This document shows, piece by piece, positions 49,867-61,800 of a stretch of DNA of 64,000 bases. Each line of letters begins with the position of its first letter. The stretch's first letter is position 1. The position numbers and the translations under genes are program-made. This stretch comes from Smittia aterrima. Its lineage: Eukaryota > Arthropoda > Insecta > Diptera > Chironomidae. The stretch spans positions 23,591,537 through 23,655,536 of the forward strand of contig CP093829.1 in NCBI GenBank assembly GCA_033063855.1. Reading direction: 5' to 3'. The notes beneath the pieces are model-generated. The model made no database searches. It had not been told where the DNA came from and was given only the letters and a program-made list of their open reading frames with translations.

Positions 49867-51339
49867 GATCGATCGATTTAAACGTTGTTCATTGACTGAA
49901 AGTTTCTCTATTCACATTCAAATGAAATCACTCAACAAAATTAATCGGCAAATCCAGAGAGTCTGAATCTGATTATAGTGGAAACGTGTTGAAGCGTGTA
50001 AAATGAGGTAAACAGCGAATTTGCTCTGATTGTCAATGTCGTAAGCGATTCTATTACACAAATTATTTTCTCCACGAGATATTTGTCATTCAAATCATTT
50101 TCCCGCATAACAAACGTTGACGGAAAACTGTGTTTAAATGTATCATTCGTTCCATTATTATTATTCGATTTATACTCCTCGTCGTTTATTAATGTTTGCT
50201 CAGTGGAAAACATCAGAAACACGTATAGGCATGATACTCATAATATGTCGCTTCAGACACATGTTCATGGCTTGATAAAATGAACGAGCGAGCTTTCCCT
50301 CCAACCCCCGGACTCTCAAAGTTGAAAAGATGTACATTTTCCGCTTGCAAACAGCTTGAGTTTAAAGCCTCTTGAACATAAATCAGAATAAAGTTATAAA
50401 ATGAGCAATTTTTTTTTGTGTGTCAAAAGCCCTTTGAAACTTTATTAGCATCGTTGTGCTTGCTGGGTCGTAAATGCGATTTTACACAAGCTCATGAGGA
50501 ATTTTTCCGCCTTTTTCATATTTCCCTCCCATCGAAGGATATTAAAAGCCATCTCATATCATGCACAAAAATTTTAAATTATGTTTTTGCCTTTCGTTTT
50601 TAAGTTAAGTGTGCCACCATCATACGATGTTCTGAGAGATTCTCCTCAACTCTCGACTCGATATGGAGAGCAATTTTAATGTGATTATGAGAGTTTTCAC
50701 ACTGCCATGAGTCGCACATTGTGTCGGTGCTGTATTATCGGAATATTAATTAGAATCGCTTTCAATTATGCAATACGTTTGCTTGCTTCCCTTTAAAATC
50801 TCCCAACCAGCTTTTCAAGTGTAAATTTTGCGGTTAGTTATTATTCAGCGCTAATTACGAATGGAAATTGAATTGCGCATAATTTTCTGTTTTAATTAAA
50901 ACGAATTTAAAATCTCGATGAGAGTTTCAAATGCAAATTTCATATTATTGCACTTTATCACAGCAGATTGAGTCCGCGGATTTTAATTGAAATTTGTTCA
51001 CCCGAAAATCTATTCTCGCGGAGAGAGAGCAGATGTAAGAGTTGTTTCGAGGTTCTGTCGATTACTTTTATAAATAAAGTTTTGTGCTAACACATTCACA
51101 ATAATAATCTTGTTATGTGAGGGCACCGGCGAGAGACTAAAAGAGTGTGCAAGAATTTTACGAAAATAAAAAACATTCAAGTGTGTTGTCTTATCAGAAA
51201 TATTTCTCTTTCATTTTCAATTTCATTAATTTATTCGCCTCGTGAGATCTTTTTAGTCGTCGATTGTGTGTTCACTTAGTTGGAGGCGCGAGCATTCTTT
51301 TGAGTTTTTTAGACTGTGACCTTGTAGAAGACTTCTAAC
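49867..51339. other. Region upstream of HIBADH, no recognised gene
   Basis: A 90-codon minus-strand open frame with a real ATG (50213 down to 49941) is noted in findings. The remainder has no recognisable coding sequence. The HIBADH promoter should lie near 51200-51330, but I see no clear core motif. Confidence 0.4.
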
Positions 51340-52949
51340 ATGGCTTTTCGTATCGCAAAACTGTGTCCCGAGTTCGCTCGTATGATGTCGACAAACGCAA
51401 CAACTGTCGGCTTCATTGGACTGGGTCAGATGGGCAACCGAATGGCAACTAATCTCATCAACAAGGTAATGAGATAAGAGAGAACGACGTGCCCACATTT
51501 TCTTTTTCTTTAAATTAAAGTTTCATTCAAATCTCCGAAAGAAAAGAAAAATATTTTCTCAGCGTAAAACTCTCCAAACTTATCATCGTTTAAGATTCTT
51601 ATCAGATGATATTTCACAGTGGATGTTCTTAATCTCATTTCGCATGTTATTCCACTTAGAAACGCGAACTTGGTTTTAATGTCTGTGTTCATCATGATAA
51701 AGAACGAGCGCGATAATGATCCCACAGAGGTTTTACCTGACGAGGTGTTCATTATGTGAGCTGTTCATGTAATAGAACGAAATGATAACAACGAAGCTCT
51801 TAAAGTGAATGTTCTTATAATTTTCGCTTTGAAATTGTTTACTCGAATTTAAATTTAAGTAAAGCTTCGGTTTCGCTTTTAGGGATACAAATTGAACGTT
51901 TTCGACGTCTCATCAGAAGCCTACACCGCAATGGAAGCCAAAGGAGCTAAAGTCTTCAAGAACACACAAGAGTTGGCAAAGAGCTCAGACTTCGTGTTGA
52001 CGATGCTTCCTAACAACGATATAGTTAAGAAAACCTACGAGGAGATGATTAAGGACGGCGTCAATAGCAAGACACTCTTCGTCGACTCGTCAACCGTTGA
52101 TCCAACAGTTTCACAGTATGTTCAAAAGATTGTTAGCGCAGCAGGGGCAAGCTTCGTTGATGCTCCAGTTTCTGGAGGAGTCATGGGAGCTCAGAATGCA
52201 ACTCTCACCTTCATGGTCGGAGGAACAGACGACGAATATAAACGTGTCAAAGGATTTTTGGAAGGTAAAGTCGATGGCAAAGTTTTAATGAGGAAATTCG
52301 AGTGAAACTTCTATTTTTAGCAATGGGAAAGCGTATTACACATTGCGGAGACTGTGGAATGGGAGAGGCGGCAAAAATCTGTAAATATTGTTTGAAAATA
52401 TTTCAAAGCTTAAATTTACTAATGATTCTCGTTAAAAGGTAACAACATGATGCTCGCTATCAGGTAAAGTTGTTTTGAAATTGATAAATTGAGCGACTAA
52501 TGGTCAAAACTTTACTCAATAGCATGATTGGAACAGCCGAAACAATGAACTTGGCTATTCGTCTGGGATTAGATCCAAAAGTCTTCAATGAAATCATCAA
52601 CTCATCAACAGGCCGCTCTTGGGCATCAGAAATTAACAATCCCGTTCCAGGACTTAATCCGACAGCTCCACCATCCGATAATTATAACGGAGGCTTCTCC
52701 ACCGCATTGATTACAAAGGATTTAGGATTGGCATCAAGTGTTGGTAAATTAATCGATCGAAATGCTCTTCTCGGCTAATCCAAGACATTAATTGAATTTC
52801 TCTTTCCATCAACAGCCACGGTTACGAACTCTCCCATTCCATTGGGCGCCCTCTCGCATCACATCTACCGAATGATGATCGCAAAGGGATTGGGAAATAA
52901 AGATTTCTCCGTCATCTACGACTTTATTAAAAACGAGTCGAGCAAGTAA
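51340..52949 (+). CDS. HIBADH: 3-hydroxyisobutyrate dehydrogenase, mitochondrial
   Basis: Six exons: 51340-51465, 51883-52264, 52321-52380, 52439-52463, 52523-52743, 52816-52949, giving 315 residues. Exon 4 is only 25 nt. It oxidises 3-hydroxyisobutyrate to methylmalonate semialdehyde with NAD+, a step of valine breakdown in the mitochondrial matrix. Residues 1 to about 20 are a basic, Ser/Met-rich targeting peptide. The Rossmann motif GFIGLGQMG is at 24-32, the substrate motif DAPVSGGVMGA at 135-145, and the catalytic Lys188 in GMGEAAKICNN. The C-terminal helical part (GTAETMNLAIRLGLDP, NNPVPG, HHIYRMMIAKG) follows the human enzyme closely, and length is normal. A poly(A) signal AATAAA lies at 53025-53030. 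Nothing unusual apart from the micro-exon. Confidence 0.97.
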
Positions 52950-55900
52950 AGAGCTCTTTATTAAAAGCTCTTAAATTGCGTTCGGAAACCCTTCTCTTGA
53001 ACGGGAAAAAAGGATCCGCGGTGAAATAAAAATGTGCATTTATTATGAAGTTTAAAGAGTTTTTCTTAATGTGAAAAGTAAAAATAAACCTTTTTTATGT
53101 TTTCCTCTTTCGAAAGTTGGCGTTTTATTGCGAGAATTTTATGTCTAACGTAGCGAGGAACGACGACGAGTGAGAGAGAGAGAGCAAAGCAGCTTAGGCG
53201 AACGGAGTGTGAGAACATTCATCAAGCAGCGCATCATCATCAATTAAAATTCAATTTACATCGATTTTAATGAGAAGCAGTGTAAAGAATGAGCCCACGG
53301 AATGAAAAATTAATTACAAACCGTGCCGGTTGCCGTTTTTACAGCTTTACCAAAGAAACTTTTTATGAACGTCGCTCCTCAAGTTCGTGCCTACGTAGAA
53401 GTGAAAAGACCGTTTTGTGTTCAATTTGAAATTAAATTTTCGCTTGATGGCCCATTCGTCTCCAGTGAATGGAACAATAAAACATAAAAAAAAGTCTCAA
53501 GATTACAAGGCAGCGCCATAAAATGTTTAGTGATTTGCATGGAAAGGACTCGAGAGCTTGAGAGCTTTCACTTCCCCCGTGGATTTCATTTTGAAGTTGT
53601 CAAGCTTTTGACCAAAAGCGAAAGTGCAAGCAACTTTCAAAAAAGTTTTTTCACATCAGCGAAATAAAGTTTCGTAGGAAAAACTCATTAAGCAACGACC
53701 ATTGGTGACAGAGATAAAGAGATTTCATTTCAGATTTACGGAGCTGTAAAAATCGTTGATTACCATCCGAGTTCAGTTCATCCCCGACAATTTGTAATAA
53801 AACATTTCGGTTCTTTCTCTTTATTCAACGTTTCAGTTTGCACTTCCGCAATTGCTTCAGATTCTCATTCGCTCGTTGTGCAAAGTCGTTACCCCGGCTC
53901 GACCTATAACAAGAGAACGATCTTGAATTAAAATAATAAATTTTCAAGTTTTACAAACGAAAACAAGTTTTTTTAAGCTTTAAAAAGTTTTACACTCAAA
54001 CTTTAATTGGATTGTGAAGGTATCGAGTTCAATCGACAGCTGACATGAAATATCCTGGGAATGTCTTGCGAACTTTACCGTTGAAGGCACTAAATGTCAA
54101 ATATCATCTCGAAACGAAACAAAGATTGGATTGTCTGTCACATCTTCCATGACATTCACTTAATTATCTTGTCCAGAATGTTTGTCGACAAAAAGTTGAT
54201 GGCTCATGTCTGGAGAAGTCTCAAAGTGAGAAGCAAAAAAAAAACTGTTCTTGGCATAAAAGTGAGTGAACTTGTTTAGCTCGTGTCCGTTGATTGAGAG
54301 AGTGTTTGACCTCTGTCTAGTCCTTTAAATAGTTAAGTTGGCTTTACGAGTTTCATTTGAAATGGATATCGAAGAATGAAAAGTAAATTGCATTAAAGTC
54401 AAATGAAAAATAATAATTCTCCTCCGACCTTTTCTCATCACGCTTGGCGAAGCTTTTTGTGTTTAGATATTCTTTTCCGCTTCCAACCATAATTCAATTT
54501 TCCTCGTTTTCCTGAACACATAATAGAAATATTTCTTCCCCTAAACAATGAAGAAAAACAAAGGCATTAGATGGAAAGTTATTACGTTTGTTTGTAGCAA
54601 ATAATTTCGGGTTCAGCTTTTACATTCTTCGAAACTAAGCTCGAGCACTTTTCGCTCCGGAAGAATATTTTCTTTTTTCGAAAATATCAAATAAATTAGT
54701 TTCCTTCGTTTTATGAAAAATATTTCGTGGGAGATCTTTTAAGATTCAAATTAATGGAAATGAATAGTCAGATGAAATCAAATTAAAGATTTAGAAGTTT
54801 GTGAACGAATTTGATTGAAGGATTTTTCATCGAAAGGAGCAGAAAGAAAAATCTTTTCCTCCTTCGCATAAAAATCCCTAAAAACATCGCGAAATTCCTC
54901 TTTTGAAAGTAAATCAGAGTTGAATAGGAATGTGAGGAAAGAGAATTAATTCCCCATTAAAAACTTGATAAGCTTTCCAAAAGGAAGGCGAGATACATAG
55001 CAAAGCGAACAAGAGAAACGATTAAATAAAATAAATTTCTCACCAGAAAACCATTTGGCAAGTAATCCATTGGGCTATGGCAAAGGAGCAGCAGCCGTAG
55101 TCTGCTTGTAGTTAGGGAGAAAGAGGAGCATAAAACAAGCATCGAGGGAACGAAAACAATTCGAAAATGATTAATTTAGCCATCCAATCGCTTCGAATTT
55201 ATGTCGAACCTGAACAAAAATAAAATTTACGAGTTTAAATTAATTTTGCTTTTCCTTTGGAGAGTTTCGCTCTAATTCCGAACTGTTACTGCGATAAATT
55301 CAACAAACTCCCACGTTTTACTCAAGCGAGCGACACGCTTTTTGATGCTGAATAATAAAAGAAACATTATCCTTCAGTGTACACTGTACAGACGAATTCA
55401 AATTGCTGAGATGTCATGTAAAACTCTTTTTTAGTCGTTAAATTGTGTGGTGACATTATAATAACGCAACGAGAAGATTATACTCAAATAGTCGTTACTC
55501 ATCGTTATGTGGTGGAACAAGCTATTTCTCTGTGGTCAATTATCCAATTTCAAGAAATTATGAAAGTCATAAAAGTCTTACCACCCTTGAGCATGAAGTT
55601 TCTTGTCGTGTAGACGAGAATGGCTTCACTTCACAATGAATCTAACTTTAATCCGTTGCTAGGAAAATCCTAATGATGTTCGGGACACATTTGACGAGCA
55701 ACTTGTAAGCAATGAAAATAGTTTTAATGTCAAAACTTTATTAATTACATTTCTAATACGAAAAAGTTTCAATTTGTCACAAACCCAGAACCAGAATAAT
55801 TTACCGACTTTTGAGATTTAAAATTATTTTCTGAGAAATATAACGACTCAAGTATTCAAATCATTCAACTCTTGCCATTACTTGGGGAGAGAGGTTCCTG

Positions 55901-56113
55901 TGGTATCAGAATTGTTATCTATTTACCTTCATGAATAAAGCATTACGAGCTCGTGTAAAGCACAAGTTACATAAACTTTGAACCAGAGCATAAATTTTTA
56001 TTATGTTTCGATTAAATTCTGTTGTTGTTGAATGTCCCGCCTCTCCCTCTCTGACATTTTGCATTAGCAAAATCTTCGATCCTGAAGATAATTTCCTTTA
56101 CTTTAATTTTAAG

Positions 56114-56128
56114 GAGAGAGAGAGAGAG
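56114..56128. repeat. GA microsatellite
   Basis: About seven GA units. Shorter GA/CT runs are scattered elsewhere, for example near 53170. Confidence 0.8.
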
Positions 56129-56562
56129 TCCTAATGTCCAATATAAATTCCTTTAGACAAATGTCTAATTGCATTTCATATTAAATATTCATCCTCGTTT
56201 TCTATTCAGTTTTAAGAGAAGTTTTCCGCCCGAGCAAACAAACAAAAACCGCGACAAAAACAAACGATCTCTAAAAGAAGAGGAAGAGGTTAATCGTGGA
56301 AATTAATAATGTTTCCGCAGCTCAAAATGATTGTTGAAACTTTCGTGCGCTTAAGTTTTCGTTCCGCTTTATTATGAAGAAGAAAAGCCGGAGGAACTTT
56401 TTTGTTCGAGCGAGGCGAACAAGATATTCTCGAAACATGTTGAGAAATATTTTTAGGCTCACTTTATTTTTAAATATTTTACTTGAGAAAATAAGATTGG
56501 CGCTAAAATAATATCCACACGTTAGATAACGTTTCTCGGAATCTTCTAAAGATGTTTAGTAA

Positions 56563-56617
56563 GTTATATAATTTAAATATATTATATATATAATATTGTA
56601 TATAATAAATATATTTT
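56563..56617. repeat. AT-rich tract with an 18-bp palindrome
   Basis: Nearly pure A/T over about 55 bp. ATATTATATATATAATAT at 56579-56596 is its own reverse complement and could extrude a hairpin. Probably simple-sequence DNA. Confidence 0.6.
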
Positions 56618-57156
56618 TTGATTAAAATCTGATATTAAATGATTTTTTCTCTCGTTAGAGACTGAAATGTGTCAGTTTCTCATGCATTTGCACGAGAAGA
56701 ATCGTAGGAAACGATATGTTTGCTGGTTGTTCAGAGATCACGTTCTCAAAGAGAGATCAAAAGTTCATTTGAAATTCTTTCGTTTCATGAAATATTTCAT
56801 CATTTGGAGCTTCCAGTCGGAAGTCTACGCCACTGACGCACAACCCCTTCATCCGCTTTATTCATATAATCCATTTTAAAGCTTCATTCTTCCTTCGTTT
56901 TAGTCAGAGCGCGTCGACTCAATCGCAATATTTTTTTCTAGTTTTTCCTCGAGACAGAATTTTTTATTTTCTGCATCGAGTGCGAAGCTGATTTTTGATT
57001 TATGTAGCACAAACATAAAACAACGTCGGTGTTTGCTTTCTATGTTTTTTTTTATTTTGTCTAAAGTGAAAATGTTTTGAATCAGCTACTGGGCGAAATA
57101 ATAAGTCAGCGTCTGTTGAATAGATTGACGTCCTCCCAAGCGAATCTGTCTCGTGT

Positions 57157-58888
57157 TTAGAACTCCTTGAATTTCAAGCTTTCGCGTACAATCATGCAAT
57201 CGGTATCAATCTTAAGCGAGTTTATTTTCAAATTTATTTCTTCCTCTTGAAGCATTTCCGAATTGAGAAGGTAACGAAGAGCTGTTTTCGACTGCAAATC
57301 GAAAGGAACGAATTATTTTTTTAATCGAATTTGGCTTCGGAACAGACAAAAGTTTTTTAATTAAAAACGAGAATTGAACAAGAACCTGATCGATCATGTG
57401 GGACAGCTTTTGGTATGTATCCTTGAGTGATAACAGTTCTCGCATTAAAGTTTCTTGGACTCGATCCTTGCAGAGCTCAATTCCCACGCGTTGTGCTCGA
57501 TTTCCCAATCGCATTTGAGATAATGCAACATAGCGCTCCTTCTCTGCCAACTCTTTCTCTAACTTTGTAATGTTACGGGTCAAGTCGTTAACCTTAAAAT
57601 GAAATTAAATGTCCACTGAACTTCATTAGATGAATTCAATTTATGAAACCTGATTCGCTGTTCCGCAATGAAGTCCTTCCAACTTCATCTTCGCATATCT
57701 CATCTCCTAAAAAAATAAAAACAGAAAACTCAACTCAAGCATTTCAAAGAAATGAATAAATTGATGTTTACCTCCATCCGTATGCGGAACTGTTCGTTGG
57801 TGCGATTGAATAGATTTGAAATGTCCTCGACAACTTGCTTGAAAAGAATTTCAACATAGGAACGCAGTGACATGGCGCATTTTATTTCCTGCTTGCAAAT
57901 GCCGATGTTTTTCGTCGTCTCTCCGATCCACTGAGTTACAGTTGAATTGCTGAAAAGAAAGAATCAATAAAGTAATGAAAGGAAAAGTGCTGTTTGATAG
58001 GGTAGGCAAGAGAGAGGCTGGGTTAAGTGTTCTTATAAGATCGAGGAAAGCTTTAAAAAAAGAAAAACATTTTTATGTCCTTCACGTCGTCGTTTGATTT
58101 AACTTACTAAGGATCCAAATCGACTTTGCCTTCATAAATTTTCATGTCTATTTGATTTTCTCGCAACACTAAATTCTGTTGGTCAATTTGAAGCGACGAC
58201 TCTTTGTTCGTTAAATCTCGATCCAATAAATAAATCGAAGCTCGAAGTTTACGGATTTGCTCGGCCGTTTCTAGTTCCAGCTTTTGAAGTGTCGAAATTG
58301 ATCTCAAAATTGCTTCACGCTCTTTACGCAAACTCTTCTCAACTTCGTCATCGACGTTATCTGCAAAAAAGTATTGAATAATCGGATTATGCTGTTAACG
58401 GAGATACAAAGGCAACGCGACCCACCAATTCCGGTTCGGTTTTCGCGAAAAATGATGCACTTTTCGCAGATGACCAGAGCATCGCTTTTAATCGAATGAA
58501 TAGCAGCTTGAATTCGATTTTTAGTGTCCTAAAGCGAATTGATAAATCTGTCAATGTAAATTCGTTTTCAATTTCAACTTCAAACCTTTAAAATCTCCTG
58601 CTCTCGTTCACCAAACTTTTTCTGCTCTCGAAGCTCTTCAACAGTAAATGCGATGTGAGAAACTCTCTCTTCAAGTCGATAGTCAGTTTCCTTCTTGAAC
58701 TTTGAGGTAGTTTCTTTGGTCTCATCGATCACCCGAGATGCCTCACAAATCACTCGGTCGGCTAACTTTTGTTGGTCGCATGAGATTCGAGATTTCAATT
58801 GGTTGTTGTAAGACCAATCTTTGTGTGAAAATTTAGGATTCTGGCTTAAAGTGTCGTGGTAGAATCCACGATTCCTTAGATGAGCCAT
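57157..58888 (-). CDS. Tektin (tektin-2-like microtubule inner protein)
   Basis: Seven exons on the minus strand: 58888-58586, 58528-58426, 58360-58108, 57949-57772, 57706-57650, 57592-57386, 57291-57157, giving 411 residues, the normal tektin size. The protein is nearly all coiled coil. The second repeat carries the family nonapeptide region at 333-341, here RVGIELCKD where the consensus is RPNVELCRD. The first repeat has ICEKCIIFRENRTGID, matching the paired tektin repeat. Near residues 212-228, VDLDPYNSTVTQW corresponds to the loop between the two halves, and the C-terminal KIDTDCMIVR resembles tektin-2. Tektins form filaments inside doublet microtubules of cilia and flagella; in insects, expression is mainly in testis and in ciliated sensory neurons (family knowledge). 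The start ATG at 58888 is the only one in frame at the 5' end. Confidence 0.93.
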
Positions 58889-61800
58889 TCCACTAAGACT
58901 TTGCAAAGTATTTTGAATGAAAATTTCATTTTGTTTGGTCGATAAGAAGTTGATCTAAATATTCCAGGGGTCGCCTTTGTCAGCCAGAGAGAGAAAACTT
59001 TAATTTCCAAACTATGGCAACAGTCTTTGTTGTTAAAACAACTTTCGTTAGAAATTTTGCAAATTCGGAAAATTCTCGGAAAGCTTCTTAAAATTATTGG
59101 CTTTGATCTTAGTTGGTTGGAGTTTAAGCTTGGGAAAACTCTTGTCACAAAATGAACAAAAAAGTATCTTCTCGATAGACTAGAGCAGTCAAAGTTCAAC
59201 ATGCAACGTCGTCTGATTCTCAAAGCTTTTGTGTTTTAATTCTTCACTTCGTCGCACAAGATTTCCTTATCTCTTTCTCTCAAAGACTCGACAACTGGCA
59301 ACTGGCATGAAAAGGAAATTAGGAAACGAGACAAAGGCTTCACGAGATATTGAGTTTGAGATAGAAGACGAAGAATGACAAGCGAGAGCATTTATTGTTT
59401 TTACGAGAGACGAGAATAATTAATTTTGATCAACAGGATCAAAATTGTTTACCAAAGTGTTTTGGAATATTTTTGAATGCGAATCTTCCTCAACGCGATA
59501 ATCTCTCGCAAATGTAATGGAATATTCCATAAATGACTTGACCTTCTTTTCTGTTTCTGCGTTGAAAGCACAAATAGTCAAGGATATTCAGATTAAGCTA
59601 ATTCCTTCTGTTATTAGATTGTAATGGGCACTTCGAAGCTTCAACCCACGAACCAAATTCATCTTAAATTCTAATAACAAACATTAAAATGTTTGCGATG
59701 TCATCGTAATCTTTAGATCTTCATTCGCAGTAAAAGTATCATCAAAAGAATATCTTAGCAGGGTCGAAGTGGTTGAGCATCCATTGAGACAGCGAAATGC
59801 AAATGAATTTAATTTAATTTCTCCTTGAAACCGAATAACTCAGTTCATTATTGATTTAAGAAAGTAAGAGCAGTCTTGACCTCTTTATCCTTTTGAACTC
59901 AACACAATCAAATTATCCACTTCTGAAAAAATGTTTAAATGAAATTATTTTCGCTGAGTTCTCATGAATTGAATAATCAGATTGGAAGTGAATGCTATTA
60001 TAGCTGAAACAACAATAAACAGAATTAAATGAAATGTTGTACGAGTGAATTTATGGAAAGACACATAAAATCCGATTACAAGTGTCGATATCTTCAGTAT
60101 TGCCGTGGTGGCAGGTTTATTGATATCGCTCTCGCTCTCGAGTGAAGTGTCACAAGCAGAATCCCTTCAATATTTTATCGCGTACGATGGTTTGATGTAT
60201 TTTATTGATCGGTCAGAAATAACTTCGTCATCATCGCAAATTTTTTTTTTTTGCATTGCAATGACGACACAGAAAATCAAGAGCAGATAGAAGAGTTTTA
60301 GCTTCAAGCCTCGAAGCGACGTTCAGTTGGCCGAGATATTTTGCTTTGAGCATCGACCGGAAATTGAATCTGAGCTATAAAAAAGGTTTTCCTATAAAAC
60401 TTCCCTCAAATCGACACATTTATTTATATTTTTATTTATTTAAGATTAGCAGCTTCGATCGAAAAATGCGATTTCCTCCTCCTCACGCCATTCCCGTCTC
60501 TTTTTATATCTTCAAACAAGTAGTTCGCTAAGAAGAAAACATCTCACTGACAACATTATCCTTTTTTCGTATTATTTATTTTACATTATATTCTTTCCAC
60601 AGTTTTCTTTCTCTTTTTTTGCTTCTGCTCCAGCTTTGGCTCTTTTGCCTTTTTTTTTGTGGCATCGCATTCCGAGAAGAAGGGAGAAGATATTACACGA
60701 ACATTTTCATAATATAATATTGAAATGATGTGGGAGACTGAGAATAAAGCATCTAACGTCTCTTTTAGGACGAAAAAGGAGTGAAAACCGATTGAGTCCC
60801 TTTAGTGTTTGCTGATGTGAAAGTAAAAAGCCGCAATCCTTTAAGTGAGTCTCTTGAAAATCCATTTCGTGTTGTGATACATGTTGAGTGGATTTGTGCT
60901 TCGAGGTGAATAGGAATTCATTCATTCGTGAATAACTAGTTCAAACCTCAAGCTCTTCACAGTAGTTCTCCTTTGTGATGAGGCGTCTGCCTTCAACTAA
61001 CACTTCCCCTTGTCATTAAAACTTAAGTGTCGACGATTGATTCGGAGCTTTATGTGTCAGCAGATTTCTCTTCTCTTCTCCTTTGAAAAGCATTATGAAT
61101 TTCAAATGACATCGAGTTGGTTGAAAATTGCTTCAAAGCAGAGCATTTCGCTTCCTTTCAATAATTCATCGAGTTGTCTGAGTGCGAAGCGGAAAGAGAA
61201 ATTCGGGTTACTGGTTTTATGGTTTCGATTTCTGATCAATAAAAAAACTTCCCGCTCGCTTTTCGACAAGTTTCTTCAGTCATTCGACATTTGACATACA
61301 TTTTCATTCTCATTGGAGCAACATTGTTGCCTGTTACGAGTCAGGGTGGGAAGAGAGATAGAGAGAGACGTTGTCTAAGATTAATGAAATGAAAACATTT
61401 TTTTTATTCACAGAAAACATTCATTTTTATTACAACCAACATAATTCGCGATTTTGTTTACCGTGGTGAGTCATAAATTGCTCTTCTCTCTCTGAATCAA
61501 AAGGACTTGATCTACGATGGGAAAATATTTGAATTAGCATCGCTCGTCTCGAAATCTCATTTGCGTTGGCTGCTTCTCGAGAATGTTTGTAAGGTTGTTT
61601 TGATGAAACCTCGTCGATGACGAATAATAGAACGCAATTCAATTATGCGAGAGATATCTCTATTCCACTTGACACTGATATCAAGCGTGAACGAAACTTG
61701 CTAGCTCTGATTTTGAAATTTCAAATTATTCATGGAGAAAATTTCAATTCACTTTTTTTCTACTTAAGAAGTCAGAAAAATTCCGGAGAGCTTAGCATAT

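Larger units (their letters stand above)
53031..57156. other. Intergenic region between HIBADH and tektin, no recognised gene
   Basis: No known family on either strand. Holds a GA microsatellite (56114-56128) and a very AT-rich tract with an 18-bp perfect palindrome near 56579-56596. The part next to 57156 is the likely 3' UTR of the minus-strand tektin. Confidence 0.5.

Noticed and set aside
60241..60252. T12 run as a possible poly(A) tail of a retroposed gene
   Set aside because: No processed gene copy or target-site duplication is seen next to it.
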